Part shown: positions 1-4,665 of the stretch, in pieces
Layout: each line of letters starts with the position of its first letter
How positions within the stretch are numbered: the stretch's first letter is position 1
Assembly (NCBI GenBank): GCA_021802225.1
Contig: JAKAAS010000097.1
Location: forward strand, 1 to 6,794
From: Bacillota bacterium
GTDB taxonomy: Bacteria > Bacillota_E > Sulfobacillia > Sulfobacillales > Sulfobacillaceae
Direction: 5' to 3'
DNA: 6,794 nucleotides
The notes under the pieces: model-generated
Seen by the model: the letters and a program-made list of their open reading frames with translations, nothing else
Database searches by the model: none
What the model was told of the DNA's origin: nothing
Made by a program: the position numbers and the translations under genes

Positions 1-127
1 GCCCGAAGGCCCAAGTAATCCGCCAGTCGGAGCCTACGGTCAGATACCCGTCGTGTTTTTGGGGCTGTCCGAGGGTTTGCGCAATATCGCGCGCCACGGA
101 CGGTTTTTCGGCTAAGAGACATTGCAT
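1..127 (-). CDS. topB: DNA topoisomerase III-like (type IA), N-terminal part
   Basis: The ATG at 127 on the minus strand opens a frame that stays open to the window edge (42 codons visible). The protein starts MQCLLAEKPSVARDIAQTLG and continues with HDGYLTVGSDWRITWAFG. This is the start of the Toprim domain of bacterial topoisomerase III: the AEKPSVA motif carries the acidic catalytic Glu (E7), and the G-Y-x-T-x-G...W-AFG stretch is the usual following strand. The family relaxes and decatenates single-stranded or nicked DNA and is about 650-730 aa, so more than 90% lies outside the window. A Shine-Dalgarno site (AAAGGATG) sits about 8 nt upstream. TopB copies are common on conjugative plasmids and integrative elements, which fits the resolvase and small membrane proteins nearby; a chromosomal copy cannot be excluded. 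A terminator-like hairpin lies in its leader. Confidence 0.88.
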   Translation of the reverse strand, partial: MQCLLAEKPSVARDIAQTLGQPQKHDGYLTVGSDWRITWAFG

Positions 128-161
128 GGGGATCATCCTTTCAAGTGGTTGTGCTGAGGTC

Positions 162-198
162 AAAAAATAAAAAAACCGGGGATCGTGCAGGAATCCCC
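162..198 (-). terminator. Rho-independent terminator-like hairpin in the topB leader
   Basis: On the minus strand a 6-bp stem (GGGGAT / ATCCCC, arms 178-183 and 193-198, 9-nt loop) is followed by GG and then TTTTTTTATTTTTT. The hairpin ends about 50 nt before the topB start. No minus-strand gene is supported immediately upstream, so it could stop read-through from farther away or act as an attenuator of topB. The stem is short, so strength is uncertain. Confidence 0.6.
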
Positions 199-216
199 TT
201 GGCAAATCACGAAGTA

Positions 217-222
217 TATAAT
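217..222 (+). promoter_or_regulatory. Candidate -10 box for the truncated membrane-protein gene
   Basis: A perfect TATAAT hexamer lies in an AT-rich stretch about 47 nt upstream of the TTG start at 269. The only -35-like hexamer nearby (TTGGCA, 199-204) is just 12 nt away, too short for a normal sigma-A spacer, so the call rests on the -10 alone. The same AT-rich patch could also serve the minus strand (TATACT, 218-213) toward topB. Confidence 0.25.
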
Positions 223-268
223 ACTGATAAAAAGTGACGTAAAAATGTTATAAGGAGTCGGTTCCTCA

Positions 269-826
269 TTGGTTAAGGCCCAGGTCTCTTCGTCCGTCGT
301 GCGCTTTCGGCGAAAACTGCACTGGACACAAGAATATTGGTGGTATACCCCCTTTGTCGTCCAATGGTTGGCATTAGGAATTTTCAGTACCATTCAAGCC
401 AGTCGTTTCGCGTTAACTCATGACTTTGCATTGTATTGGCAAGCGGTATGGCTCATTGCCCACGGCCACTTGAATCCATATAGCACCGTTGCGGGATTCC
501 CGTATCTCGACAACCATTTTGAATTGATTATGTGGCCCGTAGCCCTGCTCTATTGGATTTGGCCGCATGCGTCGTTGTTGCTGTATGTCCAAGACACGGC
601 GCTCATCGGTGCCGAGTGGCTTGCCTGGCAGTGGATCCGGTCTATGGTAACGGTATCGTCTTTAAATGTGCGTTTCCAGTCGGTTTTACTGGGATTGGGT
701 GTTGGCTTGCTCGTTCTCAATCCGTGGATGTACTGGGCCGCGGCCTTTGATTTTCACTCCGAGTCCATTAGTTATGAAGGAAGTCTCTGTTCGGCGTGTC
801 AGCGCATTGTGGATCCCGTGTCGTAA
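269..826 (+). pseudogene. DUF2079-like polytopic membrane protein, 3'-truncated
   Basis: The frame starts at TTG 269, with AAGGAG about 11 nt upstream, and encodes 185 aa. After a basic N-terminus there is a hydrophobic helix (about 28-44), the sequence FALTHDFALYWQAVWLIAHG (48-67), then NPYSTVAGFPYLDNHFELI (69-87), WPVALLYWIWP and LNPWMYWAAAFDFHSES. This order (DxAxYxQAxW...GHxNPY...DNHFE...FDFHxE) is what I recognise as the start of the DUF2079 family of uncharacterised bacterial and archaeal membrane proteins, typically around 450 aa or longer. The match stops near residue 168 (nt about 770). The last residues (SYEGSLCSACQRIVDPVS) are hydrophilic and unlike the family, and neither other plus frame continues it. 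I read this as an N-terminal remnant fused by a deletion or insertion to unrelated DNA. A truncated product could still be made. Its function is unknown. Confidence 0.72.
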
Positions 827-1082
827 AAGAGTTCCTTTCTGATACAGGCCCACGGGCCGGAACAGGGACCGTCCCAGGCGGGTTTGCGGGCCATTCCGGA
901 CACCCCCCTTTTTGGCACAGGCAATGGGGCTTCTTCAGTGATGGTTGATGTCGAACCGTATCAGGGAAATATAGGTAAGAAATAGGCCATGGGCTCTTGC
1001 GTGCATTCAGTGTGTCTTGAGAAAATGACAATATGGGCGAGCGGCTAACTCTTATATAGCTAATAAGGAGGACATAAATAGA
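827..1082. other. Non-coding or degenerate stretch with a GC-rich structured core
   Basis: No convincing gene is visible. Positions about 845-900 are much more GC-rich than their surroundings and contain overlapping inverted repeats: GGCCC-ac-GGGCC (847-858), GGGAC-c-GTCCC (865-875) and CCGGAA (857-862) with TTCCGG (894-899). From about 960 the DNA becomes AT-rich and ends in the AAGGAGG site of the next gene. A minus-strand frame at 768-1031 is open but lacks a Shine-Dalgarno site and has random-looking composition. The stretch may be the scar of the event that truncated the upstream gene. I see no clear promoter for the gene at 1083. Confidence 0.4.
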
Positions 1083-1778
1083 ATGATAAAACTGACGACG
1101 TTGTCTATTAGTTTAGGGGCCATACTAGTCCTCAATGGTGCTTTTATGGCACTGAATGGCAATCAGTCAACGGCTCGGGCACAAACAGCTCCGGACGCCT
1201 GCAAACCCGGAATGCCTGATAATAAATGCTTCCCGCAAAATTTGAAGCCCAATCCTCATCCCTTACCGGTCCCGCCAGTCACCACCTCGATACCACAGGT
1301 CTCCAAAGTGCCCGCGGGACCTAAGTTCCTTCCACAGTTCAGTGCATTGCAGCAGCAGTATGGACAAATTAATGTCATTCGAGTAGGCCACACATGGTTA
1401 TTAGTCGGATATGGGCAATCTGTATCAGGCTCCACGTTTCCCCCTCCCTCAACCCCTGGGGGGCCTATTGTAGCGGTGGACAGATGCCACAGAGCCACGG
1501 CTTGTTTGAATCCTAATTCGCCGCATGATGCTTCACAATTTACAGTCATTCCGTTGCCGGATCCCCACACCCCCGTAACCCTAGAAGGCATTCCCGGTAA
1601 TTTGGCCATAATAGGCGACGGGGCTCACTATGGTCCCATTATTCTTGATATGAGTAATGAACATTGGTATGCCTCACAAACACATATCAATCAATTGGCA
1701 AAAAAACCCCAATCATTTACACCGTTAGTGACCCATAAGCCATTCAAGGGGATTCCTTTGCCCTCTCAATCCACTTAA
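1083..1778 (+). CDS. Exported protein of unknown function, Pro-rich N-terminal linker
   Basis: The product is 231 aa, starting at ATG 1083. AAGGAGG lies 11 nt upstream, slightly long spacing. Residues 1-33 form a signal peptide: Lys3, a hydrophobic core at 5-23, and a likely cut after ARA (31-33). The mature part begins with a Cys-containing segment (C40, C49) and a proline-rich stretch (about 50-80, NPHPLPVPPV), then a more folded-looking region with VGHTWLLVGYGQ (101-112), GGPIVAVDRCHRATACLNP (126-144) and IIGDGAHYGPIILDM (176-190). Four cysteines (40, 49, 135, 141) could form two disulfides, consistent with life outside the membrane. I do not recognise the family and assign no activity. 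The next gene, also exported, starts 41 nt downstream with no terminator between, so the two are probably co-transcribed. Base composition is lower in GC than the minus-strand genes. Confidence 0.75.
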   Translation: MIKLTTLSISLGAILVLNGAFMALNGNQSTARAQTAPDACKPGMPDNKCFPQNLKPNPHPLPVPPVTTSIPQVSKVPAGPKFLPQFSALQQQYGQINVIRVGHTWLLVGYGQSVSGSTFPPPSTPGGPIVAVDRCHRATACLNPNSPHDASQFTVIPLPDPHTPVTLEGIPGNLAIIGDGAHYGPIILDMSNEHWYASQTHINQLAKKPQSFTPLVTHKPFKGIPLPSQST

Positions 1779-1819
1779 TGAATCACAGGTTAAAGTAATT
1801 GTACAGGAGGCTTAGTATC

Positions 1820-2611
1820 GTGCGGTTAATAAGTTCCCGTGTCTTTAAAAGTTTATTGGGATTATTTCCCTTAATCTTGTCTATTCTGCTTTTATTCCCA
1901 CAACAAATTATTTATGCACAGTCACCTGCACCCTCATGGCGGATGGAAGATGTCTATCCGGGTTATGGATACCCTTCGGGAGCCAATGCAGTGATCGTAG
2001 AAGGCGAAGGGTCTCTTGGATGCAGTTTTAGCGAGTCGTCGATCGAACAGCAAACCGCCACCGATGTGAACGATAATCTACAAACGGTAACGGAAATTAT
2101 GCCACAAGCGACGTGTGGCTCACTCTCACAATATGAGTCATTGTTATCCAATATCACATCTTATGTTGAATCCCATACATCTAATCCCGGTCGGTACTGG
2201 GCAGGACTTATGCTGGACGAAGAGCCCGGTTACGGGTTTTCGGCGTCGAACTTCGAGGCATTGAACGCGTACACATATAACGCCGTGGTAAACACTCCAG
2301 GGATGTCCCTTTTCTTCACAGAAAATCAACCTAATGGGTGGCCCACGCAAACTTATGCCGCAATAAATGGGTATGGAACTTCATGGAGTACATGGCCCGC
2401 TCCTCAAGCTTATACGCAATCTATGGTGAATGCCATCAACACGGCAAGCAGTAAATACAATATTACACCTAACCTTGTAACTATCGATACTTATAACGCA
2501 TATCCATGGAACAGCGCAAGCTACGTTACGGGTTTAGTGAATGGTAGTCCATGGAGTAATGGTTACTGGGGAAATGGATACTGGTACAACTTGTGGCAAT
2601 ATGGGACTTAA
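1820..2611 (+). CDS. Exported aromatic-rich protein, possible hydrolase-like fold, function unknown
   Basis: I place the start at GTG 1820 because AGGAGG (1805-1810) lies 9 nt before it; an upstream TTG at 1799 would place that site inside the gene. The product is 263 aa. Residues 1-33 form a signal peptide (R2, R7, K10, then a long Leu/Ile core at 11-31, cut near YAQ/S). The mature protein is rich in Tyr, Trp, Asn, Ser and Gly. Notable segments are YWAGLMLDEEPGYGF (127-141, acidic cluster D133 E134 E135), SLFFTENQPNGW (163-174, E168), NLVTIDTYNAYPW (218-230) and the C-terminal WSNGYWGNGYWYNLW. Hydrophobic strands ending in acidic residues recall glycosidase-like TIM barrels, but this is inference only. 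Cys68 and Cys99 could form a disulfide. It sits 41 nt after another exported protein, probably in the same transcript. A 15-bp hairpin about 40 nt past its stop may end or protect the mRNA. Confidence 0.78.
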   Translation: MRLISSRVFKSLLGLFPLILSILLLFPQQIIYAQSPAPSWRMEDVYPGYGYPSGANAVIVEGEGSLGCSFSESSIEQQTATDVNDNLQTVTEIMPQATCGSLSQYESLLSNITSYVESHTSNPGRYWAGLMLDEEPGYGFSASNFEALNAYTYNAVVNTPGMSLFFTENQPNGWPTQTYAAINGYGTSWSTWPAPQAYTQSMVNAINTASSKYNITPNLVTIDTYNAYPWNSASYVTGLVNGSPWSNGYWGNGYWYNLWQYGT

Positions 2612-2795
2612 CTACCGGCATCCCCATGTGGGCACTTTGAACATAATGCGCGCTTGACTCCCTCTTCTTAGGCGAAAACCCAGAGGGGGTCAAGCGGGTG
2701 AGCCCGTAGGTCGCGAACACTCCAATCCCGAACAAGGACGCCATCCCCTGAAATTGAAAGAGATCCCAGCCGATATCAACAAGGTGATCCCACAT
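2526..2795 (-). CDS. Small protein coupled to the resolvase gene, function unknown
   Basis: The product is 89 aa, starting at ATG 2795, one nucleotide after the TGA of the serine recombinase. A strong Shine-Dalgarno site (AAAGGAGGGCGG) lies inside the last codons of that gene, so translational coupling is likely. The N-terminal half (MWDHLVDIGWDLFQFQ, then a hydrophobic stretch GMASLFGIGVFATYG at 17-31) looks like a designed small protein with an amphipathic or membrane-associated helix. After about residue 38 the sequence becomes basic and then random-looking. The last 28 codons are antisense to the 3' end of the 263-aa plus-strand gene. The natural C-terminus has probably been replaced where the plus-strand block joins, so this may be a chimeric or truncated product. 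I do not recognise the family. Confidence 0.55.
   Translation of the reverse strand: MWDHLVDIGWDLFQFQGMASLFGIGVFATYGLTRLTPSGFSPKKRESSAHYVQSAHMGMPVVKSHIATSCTSIHFPSNHYSMDYHSLNP
2651..2696 (+). repeat. 15-bp inverted repeat, hairpin downstream of the 263-aa gene
   Basis: The arms are CGCTTGACTCCCTCT (2651-2665) and AGAGGGGGTCAAGCG (2682-2696), with a 16-nt loop. The only departure from perfect complementarity is T2659 opposite G2688. This is a G-U wobble in plus-strand RNA but an A-C mismatch in minus-strand RNA, so the structure is fully paired only in the transcript of the plus-strand genes. No T-run follows, so it is not a canonical intrinsic terminator. It also lies inside the 89-aa minus-strand ORF. 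It could instead be a recombination site near the cargo boundary. Confidence 0.6.
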
Positions 2796-2796
2796 C

Positions 2797-3402
2797 TCAC
2801 CGCCCTCCTTTCAACGCCTTTTGCAGCGTCGTCAGGCTCACTCCGGCTTGTTGAGCCGCTTGGCGGTAACTGAGTTGGTGAGCCTGCGCCGCCTGAATCG
2901 CTTCGTGCAGTTTGCGGGCCCGTTTCGGGTCATCCGCAATCTTAGGCCGTCCGATGGCTTTGCCTTCCCTTTTGGCGCGGTCCATCCCGGCTTGGACCCG
3001 TTCCCGAATCAGTTCGAGTTCAAATTCGGCTAAGGATCCCAAGATATTCATCAGGAGCCGCCCGGTGGCCGTGGTGGTATCAAACCCCTCTTGAGCACTG
3101 AGAAACCCGACGGGAATCGCGTCCCAGGCACTCAGAGTGTCTTGCATGTGTTTCACCGAACGAAAGGCCCGATCCAGCTTAAAGACCAACACGCTCTGAA
3201 AGCGTTTTTTGGTGGCGTCATCCAACAGAGTCCGCCAGGCGATCCGGCGGCCGAAGTCATTGGCCGCCGCGGTATCGACATATTCTTGGGTGATGTGCCA
3301 ATCCGGGTGACGGCTCACTGTATCCCGGAGACGAAGCAGTTGCGTTTCCGGGTTTTGATCTTTGTCCCGCGTGGAGACACGGGCATAGAGTGCAATGCGC
3401 AT
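2797..3402 (-). CDS. Serine recombinase (resolvase/invertase family)
   Basis: The product is 201 aa, starting at ATG 3402 with AAAGGAG 9 nt upstream. The N-terminal catalytic domain shows the family signature ALYARVSTRDKDQNPETQL with R8 and nucleophile S10. It continues with LVFKLDRAFRSV (D77, R78, R81, S82), the Arg/Asp active-site loop, and LLMNILGSLAEFELELIRER (116-135), the start of the long dimer helix. GKAIGRP (148-153) marks the hinge to a C-terminal helix-turn-helix (about 177-197, SYRQAAQQAGVSLTTLQKAL). Length and layout are those of small Tn3/Hin-type resolvases. It appears complete. Such enzymes cut and rejoin DNA through a 5'-phosphoserine link, resolving plasmid or element dimers or inverting a segment. 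No res-type site is obvious; candidates are the flanking gaps. The 89-aa gene follows 1 nt later. Confidence 0.95.
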   Translation of the reverse strand: MRIALYARVSTRDKDQNPETQLLRLRDTVSRHPDWHITQEYVDTAAANDFGRRIAWRTLLDDATKKRFQSVLVFKLDRAFRSVKHMQDTLSAWDAIPVGFLSAQEGFDTTTATGRLLMNILGSLAEFELELIRERVQAGMDRAKREGKAIGRPKIADDPKRARKLHEAIQAAQAHQLSYRQAAQQAGVSLTTLQKALKGGR

Positions 3403-3434
3403 AGACAGGCTCCTTTCTGGGGTTCATGGGCGAT

Positions 3435-3464
3435 CAAAAAACAAAACCTCCCCCATAAGGGGAG
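3435..3464 (-). terminator. Intrinsic terminator-like hairpin between the 87-aa gene and the resolvase
   Basis: On the minus strand a 6-bp GC-rich stem (CTCCCC / GGGGAG, arms 3448-3453 and 3459-3464, 5-nt loop) is followed by GGTTTTGTTTTTTG. It lies about 40 nt after the stop of the 87-aa gene and ends 45 nt before the resolvase start. Too little space remains for a promoter plus Shine-Dalgarno site, so resolvase transcription must come through or overlap this element. Confidence 0.7.
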
Positions 3465-3505
3465 AGACAGGGGGAACAGCGTGGACACTCCGGGTCGGCT
3501 TCGGC

Positions 3506-3769
3506 TCAGCAGGGGTTCACCGGGTGAAGCGGTTCATTTTTTGAACCTCCATGATTGCTGGATTTTGTAGCTTTTTGGCGCACGTGCTGGCGCAAGGCAT
3601 CATAGACCGCGATTTCCAAATCATGCCAGGCATTGCGGAGAATGACTTCGGCCAGGACGCGGGCTTGATCTGGATCCGAGCAACCATAATCCCTCGCCGC
3701 TTGCATCAAATCATCTAACAGTGTATCTAACGGTGAACACTCGGATTTCGCAGAATGAAAGATGATCAT
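3506..3769 (-). CDS. Small helical protein, function unknown
   Basis: The product is 87 aa, starting at ATG 3769, which overlaps the TGA of the upstream 92-aa gene (ATGA). A G-rich Shine-Dalgarno region (GGAGGGGGTGAGGG) lies within the end of that gene. The overlap implies translational coupling and a related role. Residues 14-66 (PLDTLLDDLMQAARDYG, then DPDQARVLAEVILRNAWHDL and EIAVYDALRQHVRQK) read as two or three amphipathic helices, soluble and acidic-to-mixed in charge. The C-terminal tail (about 67-87) is polar and likely disordered. There is no signal peptide or membrane segment. I do not recognise the family. A DNA-binding or regulatory accessory protein of a mobile element is conceivable but not shown. 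Confidence 0.72.
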   Translation of the reverse strand: MIIFHSAKSECSPLDTLLDDLMQAARDYGCSDPDQARVLAEVILRNAWHDLEIAVYDALRQHVRQKATKSSNHGGSKNEPLHPVNPC

Positions 3770-4044
3770 GATCCCTCACCCCCTCCCGCTATATCAGCAT
3801 AAATGCGCAACCCCCCGCGCCCGTGCTGAATGGTATGCCAATCAAAACATTCCGAGTACCCGTTAGCAAATTCGACTAACACGAAGCGGGGATATTGGTG
3901 GACGACCCATCCCATCCGCACCCGTTTTTTGCCCCGTTGGCGCGCATCGCTGACCGGTGTAGCGACTTGAACCCGGCGTCCGGGCCACAATTCTGCAGGG
4001 GTGAGCAAGGCTCGTGCACTCGGTGGTGCAACATACGCTATCAC
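3766..4044 (-). CDS. Small beta-rich protein, function unknown
   Basis: The product is 92 aa, starting at GTG 4044 with AAAGGAG 9 nt upstream. The central part is strand-forming: RRVQVATPV (23-31), basic RQRGKKRVRMGWVV (35-48), YPRFVLVEFANGYSECFDW (51-69). The pattern of alternating hydrophobic residues with HQYPRFVLVEF-x-x-GY-x-E suggests a small SH3-like barrel, as in several short phage and plasmid proteins. The tail is Gly-rich. There is no signal peptide or membrane segment. The stop overlaps the next start (ATGA). Its leader holds a 10-codon ORF followed by a terminator hairpin, so its expression is probably attenuated. Its translation start region closely matches that of the 480-aa surface-protein gene at 6108. 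Confidence 0.78.
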   Translation of the reverse strand: MIAYVAPPSARALLTPAELWPGRRVQVATPVSDARQRGKKRVRMGWVVHQYPRFVLVEFANGYSECFDWHTIQHGRGGLRIYADIAGGGEGS

Positions 4045-4069
4045 GAAAGATCACTCCTTTTTTAGTTAG

Positions 4070-4099
4070 AAAAAAAGGCCCGGCGGCCAAAGCCGGGCC
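4070..4099 (-). terminator. Strong intrinsic terminator in the leader of the 92-aa gene
   Basis: On the minus strand a perfect 8-bp GC stem (GGCCCGGC / GCCGGGCC, arms 4077-4084 and 4092-4099, 7-nt loop) runs directly into TTTTTTT (4076-4070). This is the best terminator in the window. It starts 11 nt after the stop of the 10-codon leader ORF and ends about 25 nt before the start of the 92-aa gene, leaving no space for a separate promoter. That is the classic position of an attenuator. Confidence 0.85.
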
Positions 4100-4110
4100 A
4101 TCGACATGAC

Positions 4111-4143
4111 TTAATAAAACATCAATCCACAATTGACACCCAT
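4111..4143 (-). CDS. Ten-codon leader ORF (MGVNCGLMFY)
   Basis: On the minus strand ATG 4143 is followed by nine codons and TAA. It has one of the best Shine-Dalgarno sites in the window (AAAGGAGGGG, 4160-4151) at ideal spacing. The stop is 11 nt before the strong terminator of the next gene. No run of a single regulatory amino acid is present, so classical amino-acid-starvation attenuation is not evident; a stall peptide or a simple ribosome-loading signal is possible. The initiation site may be masked by a hairpin just upstream. The peptide is too short to judge from composition, so the call rests on signal quality and position. Confidence 0.5.
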   Translation of the reverse strand: MGVNCGLMFY

Positions 4144-4152
4144 TTTTAATCC

Positions 4153-4198
4153 CCTCCTTTCCCCTATCGGGATAAAAAAGTTGACTATCCCGAGGAGG
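4153..4198 (-). promoter_or_regulatory. Hairpin able to mask the Shine-Dalgarno site of the leader ORF
   Basis: An 8-bp inverted repeat (TCGGGATA 4167-4174, TATCCCGA 4186-4193, 11-nt loop) forms the core. In minus-strand RNA the CCUCC just 5' of it (4198-4194) is complementary to the GGAGG of the leader ORF Shine-Dalgarno site (4157-4153), giving an extended structure with a 9-nt bulge. The same CC at 4198-4197 is also needed by the neighbouring hairpin at 4197-4239, so the two folds partly exclude each other. The complementarity is seen directly; the switch behaviour is inference. Confidence 0.5.
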
Positions 4199-4239
4199 TG
4201 GAGGGCGAAAAGCGCTTAAAAAGCGTTTGCGCGTCCACC
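4197..4239. repeat. Imperfect long hairpin with GGTGGA/TCCACC base
   Basis: The outer arms are GGTGGA (4197-4202) and TCCACC (4234-4239). Inside, GCG pairs with CGC, AAA with TTT, and CGCTT with AAGCG around an AAA loop, with single-base bulges. The total is about 17 base pairs in 43 nt. It can form on either strand. It lies between the leader ORF and the 58-aa gene in a non-coding stretch, which fits a structured leader, a small RNA or a protein-binding site. Confidence 0.6.
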
Positions 4240-4308
4240 CTGCACCTTCCGGGGATACTCCCGAGAAAATTCTTTGATGATCAGTCCTGAACCGTCGTTT
4301 TAGAGGCC

Positions 4309-4383
4309 CGCAGAGGCCGGTAGCGCGAGGCCCATAGGGATTTACTCGTACTGGCCCATAAATCCCCCTGCGCGGCCTCTGTG
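4309..4383. repeat. Nested 75-nt inverted repeat in the non-coding gap
   Basis: The outer arms CGCAGAGGCCG (4309-4319) and CGGCCTCTGTG (4373-4383) pair over 11 positions (one G-T). CGC (4324-4326) pairs with GCG (4370-4372). The inner arms GGGATTTA (4337-4344) and TAAATCCC (4359-4366) give a perfect 8-bp stem with a 14-nt loop. GAGGCC also occurs three times directly (4303, 4313, 4327), and GGCCCATA twice. No T-run follows on either side, so it is not a standard terminator. It begins 35 nt downstream of the 58-aa gene stop on the minus strand. A structured RNA, plasmid origin element or transfer-origin element are alternatives that I cannot separate. Confidence 0.6.
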
Positions 4384-4417
4384 TGCGTCTGCGGCGATTC
4401 GTGAGAATATCCCACGC

Positions 4418-4594
4418 TTATTGAGAATCGCCGGGGTAAAACCGGTGAAACCACCACGGAAAGTGGTAGCTTTGAGGATTTGCGGTCACTTTTTGCCGGG
4501 TTTGGGCGGACCAGAACAGGTCGGTAGCCCATGCCAAATAGACGACGAACAGGAGACCGATGGTTTCCACAACGTGTAAGATCGTTAAAATCAT
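4418..4594 (-). CDS. 58-aa single-pass membrane protein, function unknown
   Basis: The frame starts at ATG 4594 with AAAGGAAC about 10 nt upstream and ends at TAA 4418. Residues 1-27 (MILTILHVVETIGLLFVVYL followed by AWATDLF) form one hydrophobic helix without a positively charged N-terminus. A soluble tail follows, rich in aromatic and basic residues (QTRQKV, then YHFPWWFHRFYPGDSQ). The mix of a short TM and a Trp/His/Arg tail suggests a membrane-interface protein. It lies between the surface stalk protein gene and the structured gap, and a 13-bp hairpin precedes it. A longer overlapping frame starting at 4532 has no Shine-Dalgarno site. Small TM proteins are frequent among conjugation genes, but I recognise no family. 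Confidence 0.65.
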   Translation of the reverse strand: MILTILHVVETIGLLFVVYLAWATDLFWSAQTRQKVTANPQSYHFPWWFHRFYPGDSQ

Positions 4595-4620
4595 TTTTCG
4601 CCGTTCCTTTCTTTGTTAAC

Positions 4621-4653
4621 TGAGGTCAGGAGGGCCGGAACCCTCCTGACTCA
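4621..4653 (-). terminator. Long hairpin without U-tract between the 480-aa and 58-aa genes
   Basis: Perfect arms GTCAGGAGGG (4625-4634) and CCCTCCTGAC (4641-4650) close a 6-nt loop, with three more pairs (TGA 4621-4623 / TCA 4651-4653) beyond a single bulged G. It starts 13 nt after the stop of the stalk-protein gene and ends about 30 nt before the next start. No T-run follows on either strand, so efficient intrinsic termination is unlikely. It may instead protect the upstream mRNA 3' end or pause RNA polymerase. Confidence 0.6.
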
Positions 4654-4665
4654 CTTTCCGATTAA

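Noticed and set aside
768..1031. An 87-codon minus-strand frame over the 827-1082 gap
   Set aside because: The start is TTG without a Shine-Dalgarno site, the composition is Pro/Cys/Arg-rich, and it runs through the palindromic GC-rich stretch. I saw no transposase motif in it.
1053..1058. TATATA as a possible -10 for the gene at 1083
   Set aside because: There is no -35 at proper spacing, and transcription would start inside the Shine-Dalgarno site.
3246..3268. GGCGGCC/GGCCGCC hairpin
   Set aside because: It lies inside the resolvase coding sequence and is explained by Ala/Arg-rich codons; there is no sign of a regulatory role.
3091..3570. A 159-codon plus-strand frame opposite the resolvase
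   Set aside because: It is antisense to an unmistakable serine recombinase and crosses an intergenic terminator.
3863..4132. An 89-codon minus-strand frame overlapping the 92-aa gene
   Set aside because: It has no ribosome binding site, spans the terminator hairpin, and runs in another frame of a better-supported gene.
4181..4186. TTGACT as a plus-strand -35 box
   Set aside because: No -10 hexamer is found 16-18 nt downstream, there is no plus-strand gene to serve, and the bases are explained by the hairpin loop and stem.
4281..4532. An 83-codon minus-strand frame overlapping the 58-aa gene
   Set aside because: Its ATG lies inside the 58-aa gene with no Shine-Dalgarno site, the composition is Ser/Pro/Arg-rich and random-looking, and it covers the nested palindrome. 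The 58-aa frame has better signals.
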